The notes beneath the pieces were generated by a model that did not search any database, was not told the DNA's origin, and worked only from the letters and a program-made list of their open reading frames with translations. Both the position numbers and the translations under genes were made by a program. 40,009 nucleotides of DNA from an uncultured Prochlorococcus sp. (lineage in GTDB: Bacteria > Cyanobacteriota > Cyanobacteriia > PCC-6307 > Cyanobiaceae): the NCBI GenBank assembly GCA_902578845.1, contig CACHEM010000008.1, positions 1 to 40,009 on the forward strand, in the 5' to 3' direction. Numbering within the stretch: position 1 is the stretch's first letter; each line of letters begins with the position of its first letter. Positions 36,909 to 40,009 of this stretch are shown piece by piece.

Positions 36909-38663
36909 TTAGGGTTTTTTAACAATCATTCCGTGATCTTTAATATTAGGAGGTATTTTTTCAATTACTATCAAACTCTCGATAATTTCTTTCGCTACAG
37001 GTACTGCAACAGTTGAACCATATGCATACGATTTAGATGGCTCATCAACAACTACAAGGACAGCAAATTTTGGATCATTAACTGGTAAGGTTGCGATAAA
37101 ACTACAAACTTTTTTATTTGTATAGGAACCATTTATGGCTTTTTGAGAAGTACCCGTTTTCCCAGCTATCCTATAACCCTCAATTTTTGCTCCAGATCCA
37201 CTACCTTTATCAACTACACTCTCCATCCATTCAAGAACAATTTTAGAGACATCCGGTGAAAAAAATTGTTTCTTTGGATTTTTATCAACTCTTTCTTTGA
37301 AAGTTGAAGTTACATGTGGAGTCACTTCAAAACCCCCATTTGCTAAAGCCGCATGAAGTTGAACCAATTTAAGTGGCGAGATTGAGAACCCTTTACCAAA
37401 AGAAGTTACGGCAGGTTCAATAGATTGATTTACAAATAAATCTTTTCTCTTTAGTTGGCCAGCAGTCGATTCAAATAAGTCAGTCTCTAAATTTTTATTT
37501 ATTCCTAAATTTTGTAGCCAATCCCAATAAATTTTGGGGTCTAAATTTTGCATTATTTTTACCATCCCAACATTACTTGAAACCTGCAATACTTTTGGAT
37601 AGTCAATGTATCCATTACCTTTTTTATTCCAATTCGAAAGTGTCCATCCTCCAACCTTAATCTTTCCAATATCTTCAACAAATCCATCTTTCTGGATTAC
37701 TTTTTCTTCTAACGCTAAGGCAAGATTAATAGGTTTAAAAGTTGAACCAGGCTCAAATAAATCTTGAGAATACCAACCCCTAAAGAGTTCAGAATCATAC
37801 TGCCAAAATTTATTTGGATCATATGACGGGACTGTAACCAAGGAGAGGATCCGACCATTATTAACATCCATAACTATGGCAAATCCCTTCTTTGCTTTCC
37901 ATTCGCTTACTTGCTTTGATAATGCATTGAATGACGCTTTTTGTAATTTTGAGTCTATAGTTAGTCCTAAACTTTCGTAATCATAAATAAAATCACCTGG
38001 GGCCGAATTATCAGGCAGAGGAGTTCCATCTCCTCCTCTTTTTATTAAATTACTTTTATTAAAAACTTTAATTTGATCATCTAAATGAAGCTCTAAACCT
38101 GCTGAACCTTTATTCTCATCATTAACAAAACCTACAAGATTAGAATAAAGCTCTCCTTGGGGATAATATCTCTGCGAATATTTAAACAAATCAAGTCCGC
38201 TTATTTGAAGGTTCTTAATCTTTTCTGCCTTTTCTTCAGAAATCTTATCCAAAAGCTTGATACCAATCATTTTATTATTAAATTTCTCAACGAGTATTTC
38301 ATTATTAATATCCAAGATAGATGACAATTTTTTTGTAACTTCTTCAATACTGCGAACTCTATTAATTGAATCACCAGGAAAATTAAAATATTGTGGATGG
38401 GCCCATAATTTGTAGAGAGGTTTATCGTAAGCAATTAGTCTATTATTTCTATCAACAATTGATCTCCTTTTTTTTAAGGCGTTAATTTTAGAAGAGTGTA
38501 TTAATCTAGCTTTCCTTTGCAAATCAGATGCGTTAAAGACTTGCAATTTAACTAATCTACCAAACAAACAAAATATTAGTAATAAACTAAAAATATAGAG
38601 AAATTTAAATCTTCTCTGATCCAGTGGTGTTAGACGAACAATTTTTTTGTATTTTTTCATCAA
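36909..38663 (-). CDS. ftsI: Penicillin-binding protein, division transpeptidase FtsI (class B)
   Basis: FtsI cross-links septal peptidoglycan. The 584-aa protein has one N-terminal membrane anchor (about 20-40), a pedestal domain (about 60-230) with KRRSIVDRNN and LVGFVNDENKGSAGLE, and a transpeptidase domain with the S307-T-F-K310 active-site serine, S362-S-N364 and K502-T-G504 boxes. No PASTA domain follows. It starts inside the stop region of the upstream small membrane gene, with a 4-bp ATGA overlap. Class B identification is secure; FtsI is favoured over an elongation PBP2 by length and by the FtsL-like neighbour. Confidence 0.93.
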   Translation of the reverse strand: MMKKYKKIVRLTPLDQRRFKFLYIFSLLLIFCLFGRLVKLQVFNASDLQRKARLIHSSKINALKKRRSIVDRNNRLIAYDKPLYKLWAHPQYFNFPGDSINRVRSIEEVTKKLSSILDINNEILVEKFNNKMIGIKLLDKISEEKAEKIKNLQISGLDLFKYSQRYYPQGELYSNLVGFVNDENKGSAGLELHLDDQIKVFNKSNLIKRGGDGTPLPDNSAPGDFIYDYESLGLTIDSKLQKASFNALSKQVSEWKAKKGFAIVMDVNNGRILSLVTVPSYDPNKFWQYDSELFRGWYSQDLFEPGSTFKPINLALALEEKVIQKDGFVEDIGKIKVGGWTLSNWNKKGNGYIDYPKVLQVSSNVGMVKIMQNLDPKIYWDWLQNLGINKNLETDLFESTAGQLKRKDLFVNQSIEPAVTSFGKGFSISPLKLVQLHAALANGGFEVTPHVTSTFKERVDKNPKKQFFSPDVSKIVLEWMESVVDKGSGSGAKIEGYRIAGKTGTSQKAINGSYTNKKVCSFIATLPVNDPKFAVLVVVDEPSKSYAYGSTVAVPVAKEIIESLIVIEKIPPNIKDHGMIVKKP

Positions 38664-39088
38664 TATCCCCTTTGATATTTGCTATCTACAAAACCTTCAA
38701 TGAAACTACTTAAATTTTTCTTAAATAAACTTTCTTTTTTTTCTGGAAGTTTATCTAGATAGATTAAATCTTTAGGTTTAGTTTTTGTATAAGTATTAAT
38801 AGACTCAAGTTCACTAATATAAAATTCCTCAATTTTAGAGATATAATCAATAAGATTATTATTGATAGCTCTTGTTTTAGATAAGTTTTTATATGTATTT
38901 GACCATTTTCTTTGACTATTAAAAGACAAGAAAAACAAGGTGAAAATTAATACCAAAAGAGAAATATTAATGGTGTCGAAAATTTGATGTATTAATTTGA
39001 CGTTAATTATAGATATTTTTTCAGAGTTTTTTTTACTTTCATATGAAACTTTTTTTTTTAAATTAAGTTGATTCCCATAAGGTTTCAT
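38660..39088 (-). CDS. FtsL-like small bitopic membrane protein upstream of ftsI
   Basis: The 142-aa protein has a basic cytoplasmic N-terminus (1-40), one transmembrane helix (about 41-57, ISLLVLIFTLFFLSF), a likely coiled-coil stretch (58-98) and a charged tail. This is the topology of FtsL, and it overlaps the start of ftsI by 4 bp, the same order as ftsL-ftsI in many bacteria. Sequence identity to any FtsL cannot be judged by eye because the family is very divergent. I would call it a candidate FtsL. The stop of this gene and the ATG of ftsI share bases, so translation is coupled. Confidence 0.6.
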   Translation of the reverse strand: MKPYGNQLNLKKKVSYESKKNSEKISIINVKLIHQIFDTINISLLVLIFTLFFLSFNSQRKWSNTYKNLSKTRAINNNLIDYISKIEEFYISELESINTYTKTKPKDLIYLDKLPEKKESLFKKNLSSFIEGFVDSKYQRGY

Positions 39089-39172
39089 CTATGATTTATT
39101 TTTTAAATAAAAGAAGTGTTATTAATTAAATAAACATCTTTTTGTTTGATTCGCAAGTAAAAATTAAATTCT

Positions 39173-40009
39173 TTATGTCCTTAATAGGAACAAATTTAAG
39201 AAAGTCAATCCATTCCATAAAGAATGCATAATCACTGAGGAAAACAAACTCCCTGAAGCAATTCTTGTAATTGCTAATCCAATCCCTAGAACAAATAATG
39301 GCGGCATTTCTCCCAAACTTAGATGGGCTAATGCAAAGATAAAAGCTGAAACTATGATACCCAAAATTACTCCAAAATCTCTTGAAAGAGTTGGAAGTAA
39401 AATACCGCGAAATATAATCTCTTCAAATAGAGGAGCTAATAGAGTTGTTGTTACAAATAATAGAAAAAATGATAAGTAATTATTATTATTAAGAACAATT
39501 TCCAGTAAGGGGTTACTACCATTCTGATTATCGATCAGACTATTCATAACTAGAGAGATCAATAAAACAAAAGGAACAATTGTTAACCAACCTTTAATTC
39601 CCTGAATAATTGCATATTTTATTGGCAAGAAATTGAACTGTAAATAATCCTTTTTAAAAGTAAATTCACCATTCAAGGATTTAATTTGATAAAAAACTAT
39701 CCATAATGGCGGAATAGCCATAAAAAGATATCCAAAGAAAATTTTTAAAGATTGAGACAATTCATTAGAGATATTTTTAGACAGAAGTTCAACCAAACTG
39801 ATAGAAAATAAAGGTGATACCACTTCTCCTAAAACAACAAATCCACCTGCAATTAATAAAACCATATCTATTAATTCTAAATCTAAGGATTTAATTTCTT
39901 TCCAACCAAACTTTTTCAAAGATATGGTTTTCCATAATATTTTTAAAGCCAGAATAGAGCCAATAAGTATTGTTAAAAGTGGAATTAGTCTTATGGCTAA
40001 TATTTTAAA
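39173..40009 (-). CDS. CPBP-family intramembrane protease (N-terminus cut by window edge)
   Basis: CPBP (Abi, CAAX-protease/bacteriocin-processing) proteins are polytopic membrane proteases of the Rce1 type. The family marks are PLFEEIIFRGILLPTL (EExxxR), FIFALAHLS (FxxxH) and IMHSLWNGLTF (HxxxN), and about seven hydrophobic segments are visible. An ATG is not seen; the frame runs open through a possible TTG at 39919 to the window end, where ILAIRLIPLLTILIG adds another membrane helix. So the gene extends beyond 40009 and its true start is not visible. Substrate and role are unknown; related cyanobacterial proteins are often found near photosynthetic or cell-wall genes. Confidence 0.85.
   Translation of the reverse strand, partial: FKILAIRLIPLLTILIGSILALKILWKTISLKKFGWKEIKSLDLELIDMVLLIAGGFVVLGEVVSPLFSISLVELLSKNISNELSQSLKIFFGYLFMAIPPLWIVFYQIKSLNGEFTFKKDYLQFNFLPIKYAIIQGIKGWLTIVPFVLLISLVMNSLIDNQNGSNPLLEIVLNNNNYLSFFLLFVTTTLLAPLFEEIIFRGILLPTLSRDFGVILGIIVSAFIFALAHLSLGEMPPLFVLGIGLAITRIASGSLFSSVIMHSLWNGLTFLNLFLLRT

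Overview
The window is AT-rich and densely packed. Its gene content points to a marine picocyanobacterium, very probably a high-light-adapted Prochlorococcus. The markers are a form IA RuBisCO/alpha-carboxysome operon with csoS1D close by, light-independent (chlN/chlB/chlL) and light-dependent (por) protochlorophyllide reductases side by side, psaM, a ferrochelatase with a chlorophyll-binding tail, and the alka(e)ne pair ADO/AAR. The assignment rests on recalled family knowledge; no database search was run.

Layout. 1-1.8 kb: the 5' part of hisG (cut by the edge), a glyoxalase II-like hydrolase, RidA and a DUF3136-like small protein. 1.8-8.8 kb: the minus-strand carboxysome operon csoS1-rbcL-rbcS-csoS2-csoSCA-csoS4A-csoS4B-acRAF. 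8.8-9.13 kb: a 327-bp regulatory region, the only gene-free stretch above 300 bp. 9.1-11 kb: rdgB/HAM1, csoS1D and a divergent 122-aa unknown. 11.1-16 kb: chlN-chlB, chlL and convergent por. 16-20 kb: a small membrane protein, psaM (too short for ordinary ORF calling), a lipoate-ligase-like protein, an M50 protease with CBS domains, trpF and folE. 20.3-24.8 kb: a minus-strand lipid/alkane group (ADO, AAR, accA, SDR) and a creatininase-family hydrolase. 24.9-27.8 kb: an S1-type protein, a Tab2-like protein and a YfiH/PgeF-like protein without a canonical start codon. 27.8-31.3 kb: a small secreted protein, ilvB and hemH. 31.4-35.8 kb: a lone tyrosine recombinase, cobO, pyrH, frr and a geranylgeranyl-reductase-family flavoprotein. 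35.8-40 kb: transaldolase, ftsI with an FtsL-like partner, and a CPBP protease running off the right edge.

Function. Most of the window is core photoautotroph metabolism: carbon fixation in carboxysomes, chlorophyll synthesis by two routes, haem and cobalamin branches, fatty-acid and hydrocarbon synthesis, translation factors and cell-wall division. No CRISPR array, insertion sequence, rRNA or tRNA was recognised.

The most interesting material is regulatory and lies around the carboxysome operon. The csoS1 upstream region holds a GC-rich foldable element (9029-9085). Its predicted unpaired segment carries a 14-nt sequence repeated exactly just upstream of the csoS1 start codon, so a plus-strand transcript would be perfectly complementary to the csoS1 mRNA leader. 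The same region has a cluster of ATAAGT/ACTTAT half-sites. All three spacers among csoS1, rbcL, rbcS and csoS2 contain a hairpin; the one before csoS2 looks like an intrinsic terminator. These structures were folded by hand and are hypotheses.
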